This document shows positions 50,501-59,053 of a stretch of 64,000 nucleotides of DNA, piece by piece. The stretch spans positions 886,201 through 950,200 of the forward strand of contig CAUJGJ010000135.1 of the NCBI GenBank assembly GCA_963170055.1, in the 5' to 3' direction. The DNA comes from Halisarca cf. caerulea (Eukaryota; Porifera; Demospongiae; Chondrillida; Halisarcidae). The notes under the pieces were generated by a model that was not told the origin of the DNA, did no database searches, and worked only from the letters and a program-made list of their open reading frames with translations. Both the position numbers and the translations under genes were made by a program. How positions within the stretch are numbered: the first letter of the stretch is position 1; each line of letters begins with the position of its first letter.

Positions 50501-53500
50501 CTAACATTTGTAGCCTTAAGGTAGTTTGTTACATTTGTGACATTGGATATCCCAGTTCATGAAATTTTCTGTTGCTTAGTGACTTCTGCTTTTGAAGGAG
50601 CTCACTGAATCTTACACAGGATGTTTATAAATGCCTGTTGCTTGTTTGGATTGTGTGCAGTGTTTGTTTTTAGCATCATTAATTAGCATCTGTTTTTGGC
50701 ACATCATTGAGCATCTTTCAGGATGTTGAAAATTTCACATGTCAATAGAATGGGAAGGGAATGTGTCTTTTGTGACTTTGCACCTATGTAATATATGAAA
50801 CATCACAAAAATGTCTGTCTTTCCGATCAAGGTCGTAGAAACATGGGCTTTGCCGCAGGTCAAAATCCCTTGTTATTTCCTTGCTTTCTGTTCTCATTGG
50901 TTCAGCATATTTCAAATTTTCAAAAATCATCTGGAGAAGGGTTATAATAATCATGTATTGTGTCCCTGCATGTGCAAAATTGATGCCATTTGAAGAGCAG
51001 AAAAACAAGTTTTTTACCCATAACTTTCGTTGCATATGTCTTAACCTACTCCCCAAACAATTTTGGAATGGCTCACTATTCTTTCCTTCTTTTGATGAAA
51101 ATTATCCATGATTTCACCAACTGCAAGAGCAAAGTTCATCAAAAACAACTATTCTTCAATGCTATTTTTCTTCCTTTGAGAATTGGTTACTGTTATTGTT
51201 ATAGCTTCATAGCAGTTGACATTTGCAGTACTCTAATCTAGGCTAAGCCTGCACCCATCCATATTGGGACGAAAATGTGAGCAACTTTTCAGCAACGGCC
51301 ATTTCGCATTTGGGACATGTCCGTGCTAATTCGGAGGTGTGAAAATTTCTGTCTTTTTTACAGCTTCTGTTCTCAACTTGTAGTAGATACAGAGTGTCAA
51401 ACAAGGGATTAAAATGTAGGTAGACACGTAAATGTCCAGACGATTACTTTCTTGGAAGGCCTGCTTTAATCGTAAATAAGCTAACTGAGGTTTTCCTAAC
51501 CCCTACTAAAAAGTGAAATGCTTTGGGTGCTACATGGAGGAACGCTTCCCAGACTATTTTTCACATAAATCGCTATAACAAAACATTTATTAACTTTTCC
51601 ATGCGGCCGGTTGCCTTGACATTCCTCTCCAAAGCCGAGATCTGCAAAATTTGCCCTCAAATGGTAAAATTTAAGCTCCTGTAACTTGGGACAGGAATAA
51701 ATGCTCTCTTGCACCCACATGGAAAAGTTGTACATTTCAAATGGCTCCAAGTTGGTACCAAGAAACTGTCTCCAGCTTGTTCCTCATGTAGCACCCAATC
51801 AAAAACTAAAATCCCGAAGAACATTGAGTTAGTTCACATGCCAGCATGTGACAGAGCACTTGTGACAACAGAAAATGTCACTTAACTCGGATTCGGCATT
51901 CGTATACGCCCCAATATTAGCCTAAATCACAAGATAACTGCGTGACTAATAACTTGTAGGCACCAAAAAATCATATCGCTATGCAAACTGCATGGGGAGC
52001 GCTATCATATCAACAGATCCTGGACATGTCCCACATGTATTTGATATTTATTCCTCTAACGATTATACCTGCCTTTAAATGTACCCGTTAATATTTGTAT
52101 TGTACAATTTATATGGATGTACTGTGCACTGCACGGGAGAAAATGACGGCTCCAAACAAAAGTAAAAGCTACGTAAAGTCAGCAAAATAAAAGGCAAACA
52201 GTGAACCAAATATATGTAAAGTCTAGAAGAATGATTGGATTGTAACATATACTCGTATTAATCATTTTCGATTTAAATTCACCCAAAATGGATAATTTTT
52301 TTAAGCTGTACGCTGACAAGCCGTAAATTTAGCTTAAGTTTGTGATCTCAGTGTTTAGTTTCTGCATCTTTCTATTACAACAGTATAATACTGTATGTAA
52401 AGTTTAGAAAAGAATTGGAAAAGGAGGTAACATTCCCAAAATCACTTAAATAAATACTCGCTAAACATTGGCCAGTGAAAAATTCTAACATTAGTACCTG
52501 CTAACATTTGTACCCTTAAGATATATTGTGTTCAGTTCAGAGGACCATTGAAAAATCACAGCTATGATGAAAACATTCTGCATGTTGAGGTAACAAATCC
52601 AGCATCTGGGCTATTTGTGGGTTACACCATGTACCTGATTCATTGATACATTTATGGACAGTAATAATAGATTTGTGGGTGCCATATTAGCAGCCAAGGG
52701 CTAATGGCTCCCCACACTAAATAAGAATACCTGACCTGATAAACAAGTATACATGGCAACCATAAATTAATTCACAATGTATTGGGATGTTGACTTTTTA
52801 ATCCAGCCTTTGGTAATACAGAACCCTTGCTATACATACGCAATGTCCACAGTACATTGTAAATATAATTGCTCATCCAGCATCTTTTAGTGCAATGAAT
52901 ACAAAGTTCAAGTGCATGAAAGTGAGGTTCGATCCGTAGTCTACATTTAATGTCCTAACTAAAAAAATAACAGGAAGACAAAAGCCGAAACTTACCTACG
53001 CATGTTGCCTTCCCAACAAGGGAGTATCCAGTGTTGCAGGAACAGGTGTAGCTTCCATCTGTGTTCATACAGTTGTGGTCGCAAGGACTGGACTCTGTAC
53101 ACTCATCAATGTCTACAGCAATGGTAATAATAGTGAATGTTCAGGAATTGATAACTATTCAACATAGATCAAATACCGTACACATGATGCACAAGTTCAA
53201 AGTGTACACAGTCAGACAACAAGTAGCAAAAGTATTATACCAAGTTATGTATAGAGACTGTTCAGAAAATTGTCCACTCCAGTATGTTATTTGTGCTGCT
53301 ATGATTCAGAATACATGAAATAAAATTACAGTGAGCATTGGTTCACTTGGCCTTCCCCCAGTAAATCTAAGATCGTACTGAAATACTCGTATAAAATTGA
53401 TACGTGTCTTGTGACTACATATCTGTTGTATGTACATTACCTGTCATAAAGTTTCGTCATATTTACAATAGTAAATTTATACTATCGTGACAGTAAAATC

Positions 53501-53560
53501 ATCATATAATAATTACGTGACAATAAGGACGAAATGGTATTTCTATCATCATCTGCGAAA

Positions 53561-53608
<48 letters not shown>

Positions 53609-56600
53609 CCCACTGCGTGGGCGTTTTCCATTATCTTCAAAGAGACCGCCTTGGGTATATTCGCGATATACTGGGGTATATCAATGACCCCAATTCATAT
53701 ACCCCGGTTTTTAAGTGATGATAATTGATAACTGCCTTGTCAACAGAATGATGCAACAGCAGCACACCTGCTGTACGTACAATGTATACTAAGCCTACGA
53801 AGAAGTTCTTTTTTGTTCTTTTTCTACGAACGTTTCTGTCTACACGTATCGTTTCAGACCCCATTGCGGCTTTTGCAGTCTTTTAGGAGAGCAGTAGTCC
53901 TTCCAACTGAGCAATCGCCAATTTTTCTAACCCTTCGATGATGACCGTCACGGATAAAGACTGAAGTGAACTTTTAGAAAGGAACGTGTGCTCCTAGACT
54001 AGTAAGGTTTGTTTTCACGGTAGAGTATTTTCGTAGTTCCTTGAAGCTGTCTTCTCTTCTATTAAGTTAAAAGCGTTCTCTTCGCATTTGCAGCGCATAC
54101 GTATCCAGTATACGGCGCAGACGCAAGGTTCGTCGCTGAAATGGAAAGTTCTAAAGCTAATAATCGTTGTTCAGCTTGAATTAAACACCAAGTACCTTCT
54201 CTGCGAGCAAAATCCTTCTTTCAAGTGGGATACATATTAGTTATACCCCGCTTTTGCTGGGTACATGGGAATATACTAAGTGCTAGGTGTTGATTAACAC
54301 TCGGGCTGCGCCCTCATGCATCAACACCTAACACTTAGTATATTCCCCATGTACCCAGCAAAAGCGGGGTATAACTAATACATATATATATATATTTACC
54401 TTGTTCATTCACTACATAAGGTTTCCTAAGTAATATTTCACATTTAAGTCAAGAAGAAATGTACATGAACTACACAAAGCAGATAAAGGCACAAGAAGTG
54501 TCTAAACGTGCCCTTTATTCATACAAAACTTCAGTTCGAACGGCTGATCATCATGAGGAGAGGGAACAACACATTTTACTAAAAAAGTACAAAAGGACAG
54601 ACTCCAATACAGAAAAGGATTGGGACACCCATCAAAAGTTAACAAGGTCAAACCTGGCAGCTCACACACAAAGAGATGAAAAAACTACATTCACAATAAT
54701 TGCTTACAAGATATAATTAACAACTTTCTTATAATTCGTTTGCCGACAATAACTGCATGTAGTGAGTTTTCAAGGATGAATCTACCATGAGTCTCTCATT
54801 GCAAAAGTAAAATTATATATATGGTACACATATGTCATAATAATTGCAAAGCATGCCCAAAATGGATCTCGTACAATCTCAGATGTAATTGCAAAGTAGA
54901 AGTTGTAGAACTCCTCATGTATACATCGCATATCAACACCTTTTTCCTCGTTATAAAGGATATCATAATTTTGGTAGATTCTGCACACAGAATGATTGTT
55001 ATCCCTTTGTATCATGATAGTAATATTATTGTATCGTAGTCCTAAATAATACAAAGTGGAAACTGTTTAATGACTTGTACCATATATGTATAGCACTTAC
55101 CCACACACTGTGTACGTCCTGAAAGACGATATCCAGTCGGACATGTACAAGTGAAGGATCCAACAGTGTTAACACAACCAGATGCACAGTCATGAGGGTG
55201 GTCCTGACTTGTACACTCATCAATGTCTATAAGGAGGTAAGCATACCATATACAAAATCACAAACTAGAAAAAATTTCATATGCAAAAGGTCTTAATGTT
55301 ATGTATAAGGTTTGCTAAGTGTATACTGATACCAATAAAACTAATGGAGATAGTACTACCGCATTTCCTCAAAAAAATCATTCACCTAAAGATTCATCAC
55401 CGCTTTTGAAAGTGCCGAAATGCCTCTAATCGATGACGAAATCATTATGCATTGATTTGTGTCTGAGGCATTTCTTACCAGCTATGAAAGCATGCTAGCA
55501 GACCCCAGTGTCCTGGAGAGCCAGAAACAAATTTTCCATCATTGTTAAATAGCGACTCTAGCACCCATTCACCAAAACACTGCCGTTCAGCGTCATCATT
55601 GCCCAAAATGTCGTCTGTATGAACTCTGAGGAGCTCTTCAGCTGTTCTGTAACAAACATTGATTGAATTTCTTAGCATATTATACACTGTCCACGCATCA
55701 AGCAACTACTTTCAGTGCTGAACGAGCGGCCATTTTTTCATTGTAATTTTTGTCACCCACCTCTAAAGTTTGATGCGCACAGAAAGGTAGCACATTTTAC
55801 TTCTTAGTTACCAAATTTAGTGAATTCGTCGCATGACGAATTTTTAGAGGAAATACGGTAATTCATCTTTGATGCTAGGGTCCTTGGTCAAGATGCCAGA
55901 CATAATGCTGTGTTTCCAAAAACAACCAGTAAATGGACCAAGCAATGTGTAGTTACATATATACCCTGCCATGTACAATAGTACTACAGAGGTGGCTAAT
56001 GGATCAGCCTACAATGGTCTTGTTAAACAGTTACTGCAATTACTGTAACTGTCAATTCTGAAAAGTACATCCCACTGTATTCGAAGAATATAATGTTAAC
56101 AATACTCTAAGTTCATCTTTCTATATAGTAGTGGCATTCAACACAGGGTGCACTGTCACAGGACACTCAGGTAACAATAATGATAATTTAAAATATCTAT
56201 GGTCACTGTGTTTTAGTTAAGTCAAATGTATATGTATATTAAGCACTTTGATATTCAGAGTGTTTAAAATTACAGTTTCCACAGGTTTGAAACCAACAAT
56301 AAAAGTTGATCAGCCTGAAATTTAGAACAGGCTCTTGCATAATGACAAAACATGGCTATCAATGAAAATAGAAGAACAAAAATTGCTCATATCTAATTAA
56401 GGTCTGTGATAGTTTGCACTGCTGCACTACTTGCATTGCCACTGCTTGATATCAAACATTTTGGCAATATATTGTAATTTCACAGCTTGCGGTGTGTACA
56501 CTACAACAACACACAGATATTCTGTGAAGAACACCGTAATGCAATGTGAAATGACTAGTTACACATTTGCAATAAGAACCTGTTGAAAAAGATGCATATG

Positions 56601-59053
56601 TAAGGTACTTGCACACAGAATTATGGAATGGCACTCAGTGTATTTTGGAACTCACCAACACATTGGTAGCTACCAGAAAGTTGATATCCTGTTCTGCAGC
56701 TACAGTGGTAGGACCCCACATCATTGTGACAGTTGTGTGCACACTGGTTGGTGCTATCAGAAGCACATTCATCAATATCTGCAAATGACCAAAAGAATGG
56801 TATTGCATGGAATTTCGAAAATAAAAGCATGGAGAAATCAGGAAGCTTGCTTTAATTGATTAACACTTTATTCATTGGAAGTAATCATAATTATGGAAGA
56901 AAGAGAAAGAGGTAACTATTTAGGACACTGACAATCACTTGGCTTCTGAGTTGAGGATACTTATCCCATTTCAGACGTTTTAGCATGTAAATACCTCATA
57001 CAAGCTGACACTCCAGCAAGCAGAACTATGTCTCTATTCATCTGCATACCAAAACACTATCTGTTAGACAATGAAGATTCCTAAGGCCTTTTTTTCTAAA
57101 ATTCTAGCACTTGCATTATCACAGAAGTATTGACACGCATGCTTCCAGATAATGTCTACAAAAGGGCATAACACATAGCCTACACAAAATATGGACAACT
57201 ATTACAATGGAACTTGCTTTGTAAGCACAGAGAAACCTCTCTAAACCGACCAGGAATTTGGCCGGACTAATGAGGTGGCTGGATTACACGGTTGGGTAAT
57301 CTTAGCATCAAAAAGTATGACTGGTTTAGACGGTGTGACGATTTACCGAGGCTTGTATCAGAGATTTCACTGTGCCTGGTTTAGTACATACTCCTGTATA
57401 GTGTAAGTATACTCTGCATTCTGTCCCTGTGTATACATCATGTACGTAAACCAATTGATTTTTTGTCCCCTTCGAGGTATATATTAAGCACGTTTCACTG
57501 CATGTATACGAACTAAAGGATGAGATCCCTTCATATGTGCCTTGATTATAAAGGTTTAAATGTAACATCATATGACTCTCCTTAACATAATATTAGCTGA
57601 AAAGATCATTGACAAGTAAAAAGAGGGATATTGTAGAACTGTTACCATGGTTGAATCAATTATAGCTATAGGTTGCTCCCATTTCATTGTCTGTTGATAA
57701 GTACACTTGTGCCTAATATATGGATGTTGATTGTGAAGAAATTAGCAGATTCTTTGAGCGCTGCACAGAGTTTACCTAAGCAATAAATGACTGTATACTG
57801 TATACAGTTTACTGTATATTGTACGTAAGACTGTATGTATGTATGTATAGTATGTATAGACTGTATACTGTAAGCAATATACCATATTCTCTCTAAAATT
57901 TTGTCATTCTAATTTTCGTCAGGTCTAAATCTTTGGTTTATTTGTATTCTAAACCAGTCGAATCTGCAGCCATTCTACTTTCCGTCATGTGACTCTATTT
58001 TTCGTCAGGTACCAGAAGTGATCTATATTTTGTCATCTCTCCGAAGTACTCGACGAATTCGCTCAGGACAATCTCCTACAACGGCTGGATTTTGTTCTTG
58101 TAGACACAGAGTCTCACCAACACAAACAATTGCGATATTTTCTTTGTCTTTAAAGAAGGAAATTCACACCACTAGTGCTCATTTCGGCTTTCTTTGCAGA
58201 TTTTTGTTTGTCCAAGTACACAAGAGGGTCAAAATGGTGTACTTGCCATCGCCAAATGCTGGAATTATAAGTTTCGAGAGTATAGCCTTCTAAAGTTTCG
58301 TTATATTCTAATTTTGTCTAAAAATTCTATATTCTTGTCAGGGTAAACAATTTAGGGAAATCCTATTCTATTCTAATAGAAAGATGAAATTCTTGCTGCA
58401 TTAGGTGTGACGAATGTTTAGAGAGAGTACGGTATGACTGTAGCCCTATATGACTGAGGTTGAGTGTGAAATCGTTAGCAGATTCTTTGAGCGCTGCATA
58501 GAGTTTATCTAAGCATGTCATAGCATGTCATGTTTATGTCATATAAACAGCGAGGAAAACCAGTTACTGTAACAATGATCTTCGTACAAATCTGTCAAAA
58601 GCTGGCACATAATACTAGGTGATAAAATCTTACAAAACATAATCAATAAACTATTATCAGCAAACTCACCAACACATGTAGTATGAGATGACGTGCTCAG
58701 CTTATATCCACTATTGCAGACACAAGAAAATGACCCAGCACTGTTTTCACATTCACTGTTTGAGTCACAGCCATCAGTATTCAAAGCACATTCGTCAATG
58801 TCTATTTGTGGGAGTAGAGAGCAGCAATAGTCAACCAATAATGCCTTGCTGCTCCCAGCATGATATCAGTCAGTCTCAAATTAGTGTAGATCCCATACAT
58901 ACCCACATGTACACATAACACAATACTTACCGTCACAGCTTTTGCCATTCCCATTCAATCTGTATCCATTTTTACAAGAACAAGTGAAGGATCCAACATT
59001 GTTATGACAATTGTGAGCACATCCATCAGTGTTTACTGAACACTCATTGATAT
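37984..59053 (-). CDS. EGF-repeat extracellular protein gene, 9 exons seen, 5' incomplete
   Basis: The exons, read on the minus strand, are 59053-58931, 58801-58670, 56778-56656, 55226-55101, 53112-52996, 48678-48559, 48024-47902, 42681-39379 and 38579-37984. Each internal boundary has AG before and GT after, and all join in phase 1, giving about 1,587 residues in this window. The order is seven calcium-binding EGF-like domains, a ~1,000-residue region of mostly beta-type composition, a coiled coil, a Cys-rich segment, an Ala/Leu heptad helix and a basic C-terminus. EGF arrays of this kind belong to secreted matrix or cell-surface proteins, so an extracellular structural or adhesive role is inferred. 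The N-terminus, including any signal peptide, was not found. I know of no named family for the large C-terminal part, although its layout recalls uncharacterised invertebrate proteins. Transcript data could add or remove exons. Confidence 0.85.
38847..39020. mobile_element. 174-bp Tc1/mariner-type MITE in the last intron
   Basis: The ends TACAGTGAAGCCTC and GAGGTTTCACTGTA are inverted repeats beginning and ending with TA, as expected of TA-targeting elements. It lies between the giant exon and the terminal exon of the EGF gene. Confidence 0.8.
39379..42681 (-). CDS. Giant 3,303-nt exon: unrecognised extracellular region plus coiled coil
   Basis: The exon is exactly 1,101 codons, with acceptor attccgcag and donor gtaagttac, phase 1-1. 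Translation starts [16 protein letters not shown] and is open throughout. The first two thirds are rich in short hydrophobic/polar alternations suggesting beta structure, with scattered cysteines and several N-x-S/T sites. It has no EGF, sushi or other repeat that I recognise. From about residue 1,015 it changes to Ala/Arg/Glu-rich helix ([20 protein letters not shown], then [18 protein letters not shown]), a probable coiled coil. It closes with [10 protein letters not shown] at the splice. Such a long uninterrupted exon among 120-nt exons is unusual. It may derive from an intronless or retrotransposed ancestor, but that is inference. Confidence 0.85.
43355..43497. repeat. Snapback hairpin, ~53-60-nt arms
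   Basis: Arms share aatag(t/c)taa(a/g)gtacccctttgg and agacactttagacc in inverted orientation. The loop gatgagggcaccagctcgag resembles the CTCG-rich loops at 36.08 and 54.30 kb. It is intronic. Confidence 0.75.
44085..44553 (-). mobile_element. R1 element, inverted partial copy
   Basis: On the minus strand it starts cacagggtatttactg, passes atcattcattagcagct and cttggccggacctctagat, and reaches catgtgaattgaaagggatc. The order matches R1 copies 1 and 2, and the distal end is missing. Confidence 0.65.
44831..44967. repeat. Double hairpin (foldback)
   Basis: The outer arm tttgctttttgtctaaatgt is inverted as acatttagacacaaagcgaa. A perfect inner hairpin catctgcca / tggcagatg sits inside it. It lies next to the R2 copy starting at 44,996. 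Confidence 0.65.
44996..45263. mobile_element. R2 element copy 2, 268 bp
   Basis: Ends aaggcggtggttaaatatct and the inverted agatgtctaccaccgcctt match the ends of the 6,874-7,159 copy. Intronic. Confidence 0.65.
45413..46166 (+). mobile_element. R1 element copy 2, 754-bp inverted-repeat transposon
   Basis: Ends cagggtgtttataaccgtc and gacggttataaataccctg match inverted with one difference. It is collinear with copy 1 over its full length, 31 kb away in the same orientation. It is in the intron before the giant exon. Confidence 0.8.
46244..46809. mobile_element. Inverted-repeat element with ggtacttcccataa ends, copy 1
   Basis: ggtacttcccataaacgac at the left is inverted as ttattatgggaagtacc at the right. 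The terminal motif is shared with the 61,125-61,599 element. Interiors seem unrelated. Confidence 0.6.
47902..48024 (-). CDS. Exon: calcium-binding EGF-like domain 7 (last)
   Basis: The 123-nt exon, phase 1-1, has acceptor tgttacag and donor gtgagcacc. It reads [16 protein letters not shown], then [11 protein letters not shown] and a basic loop RPDRHNCEG. It splices in phase to the large exon starting at 42681 across a 5.2-kb intron. Confidence 0.9.
48559..48678 (-). CDS. Exon: calcium-binding EGF-like domain 6
   Basis: The 120-nt exon, phase 1-1, has acceptor tctatctag and donor gtatgcatg. It reads [16 protein letters not shown], then [11 protein letters not shown] and [14 protein letters not shown], with six cysteines. 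A 4.3-kb intron carrying several transposons separates it from domain 5. Confidence 0.9.
48945..49085. repeat. R13-related hairpin
   Basis: The 25-nt arms cacactgtgcaaagtcctac.. (49,007-49,031) and its inverted copy (49,050-49,074) are preceded by atacatgaagctaga and gttggactg, shared with 11,145-11,180. Confidence 0.6.
49490..49800 (+). mobile_element. R1 element, 3'-half copy
   Basis: Collinear with the last ~300 bp of R1 (cttttcgtgtt.., gcctgaaactgctatgtatt, cagttatgaataccctg). The left part is missing. Intronic. Confidence 0.65.
49885..50521. mobile_element. R7 element copy 1, 637 bp, TA target
   Basis: Ends ccttaaggctacaaatgtta and its inverted form match over about 44 bp with one change. 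TA flanks both sides (49,883-49,884 and 50,522-50,523). Internal ttagcggg motifs recur near both ends. It lies between two R1 fragments. Confidence 0.8.
50615..51110 (+). mobile_element. R1 element, 5'-half copy
   Basis: Starts cacaggatgtttataaatgc and follows R1 through gctcactattctttccttc, where it loses similarity. It carries many substitutions, so it is an older copy. Confidence 0.6.
51311..52033. mobile_element. R3 element copy 2, uninterrupted (empty site for R4)
   Basis: Ends TGGGACATGTCC and GGACATGTCCCA, flanked by CATT (51,307) and CATG (52,034). It is collinear, in inverted orientation, with 17,619-19,950 but lacks the 1,616-bp R4 insertion (junction near 51,490-51,510). Intronic. 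Confidence 0.85.
52056..52521 (-). mobile_element. R7 element copy 2, inverted, one end truncated
   Basis: Shares gcacgggagaaaatg, aatcattttcgatttaaa and the terminal ctaacatttgtacccttaag with R7 copy 1 in reverse order. The first ~65 bp are missing. It starts only about 20 bp beyond the R3 copy. Confidence 0.65.
52996..53112 (-). CDS. Exon: calcium-binding EGF-like domain 5
   Basis: The 117-nt exon, phase 1-1, has acceptor ttgctgtag and donor gtaagtttc. It reads [15 protein letters not shown], then [11 protein letters not shown] and [14 protein letters not shown], with six cysteines. It is the shortest domain of the array. It closely resembles domain 6 (NxGYSLVG), which suggests duplication of neighbouring exons. 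Confidence 0.9.
53565..53604. repeat. (AT)n microsatellite
   Basis: Uninterrupted TA run before gtatcccactgcg. Confidence 0.85.
54235..54380. repeat. Snapback hairpin with ~60-nt near-perfect arms
   Basis: Arms 54,235-54,293 and 54,320-54,380 differ by one substitution and one inserted G. The 26-nt loop contains ctcgggctgcgccctc. It is the strongest hairpin in the window. atgtatcccact (53,603) and its inverse agtgggatacat (54,224) may mark the ends of a larger element next to it. Confidence 0.85.
55101..55226 (-). CDS. Exon: calcium-binding EGF-like domain 4
   Basis: The 126-nt exon, phase 1-1, has acceptor ccttatag and donor gtaagtgc. In the correct frame it reads [14 protein letters not shown], then [12 protein letters not shown] and [14 protein letters not shown], with six cysteines. 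The longest open frame across this stretch is a different one and is not the coding frame. Confidence 0.9.
55357..55860. mobile_element. 504-bp MITE with TACCGyATTTCCTC ends
   Basis: Left TACCGCATTTCCTC and right GAGGAAATACGGTA are inverted, with TA at the extremities. A minus-strand 76-residue frame inside ([18 protein letters not shown]) is not recognised. It lies between EGF exons 3 and 4. Confidence 0.75.
56656..56778 (-). CDS. Exon: calcium-binding EGF-like domain 3
   Basis: The 123-nt exon, phase 1-1, has acceptor catttgcag and donor gtgagttcc. It reads [13 protein letters not shown]...[12 protein letters not shown] with six cysteines and the hydroxylation consensus. It ends with QCVG, the usual junction residue in this array. 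Confidence 0.9.
57220..57373. mobile_element. Decayed mariner-type MITE
   Basis: cacagagaaacctctctaaa at the left and agagatttcactgtg at the right form imperfect inverted ends like those at 38,847-39,020. Confidence 0.5.
57879..58434. mobile_element. 556-bp MITE with TACCrTAyTCTCTCTAAA ends
   Basis: Left TACCATATTCTCTCTAAA and right TTTAGAGAGAGTACGGTA are inverted repeats with terminal TA. The 91-residue plus frame inside is probably chance. Intron between EGF exons 2 and 3. Confidence 0.75.
58670..58801 (-). CDS. Exon: calcium-binding EGF-like domain 2
   Basis: The 132-nt exon, phase 1-1, lies between acceptor acaaatag and donor gtgagtttg. It reads [12 protein letters not shown]...[12 protein letters not shown] and has six cysteines. 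It is the longest of the seven EGF exons, with a Ser/Thr-rich loop (KLSTSSHTT) before the last cysteine. Only about 130 nt separate it from the preceding EGF exon, so these two may be a local duplication. Confidence 0.9.
58931..59053 (-). CDS. Exon: calcium-binding EGF-like domain 1 (most 5' found)
   Basis: The 123-nt exon follows an acceptor ending in ttgcag and runs into the donor gtaagtatt. It reads [12 protein letters not shown]...[11 protein letters not shown] with six cysteines. The DINEC start is the calcium-binding signature. The C-x-N-x4-F-x-C-x-C stretch is the Asn-hydroxylation consensus of cbEGF domains. It is phase 1 at both ends. No further exon could be identified upstream to the window edge. 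Confidence 0.9.

Noticed and set aside
52916..52935. ggttcgatcc, a perfect tRNA B-box-like string
   Set aside because: There is no A box at the right distance and no cloverleaf, so it is a chance match.
53878..53950. tRNA-like segment on the minus strand (gctcagttggaagg resembles an A box)
   Set aside because: No matching B box, the D stem is mismatched and no anticodon or acceptor stem folds. At most it is a very old tRNA-derived remnant.
55475..55705. 76-residue minus frame ([30 protein letters not shown]) as an extra exon of the EGF gene
   Set aside because: It has protein-like composition but lies wholly inside a TA-ended MITE and has no paired phase-1 splice sites. It was left as part of the element.
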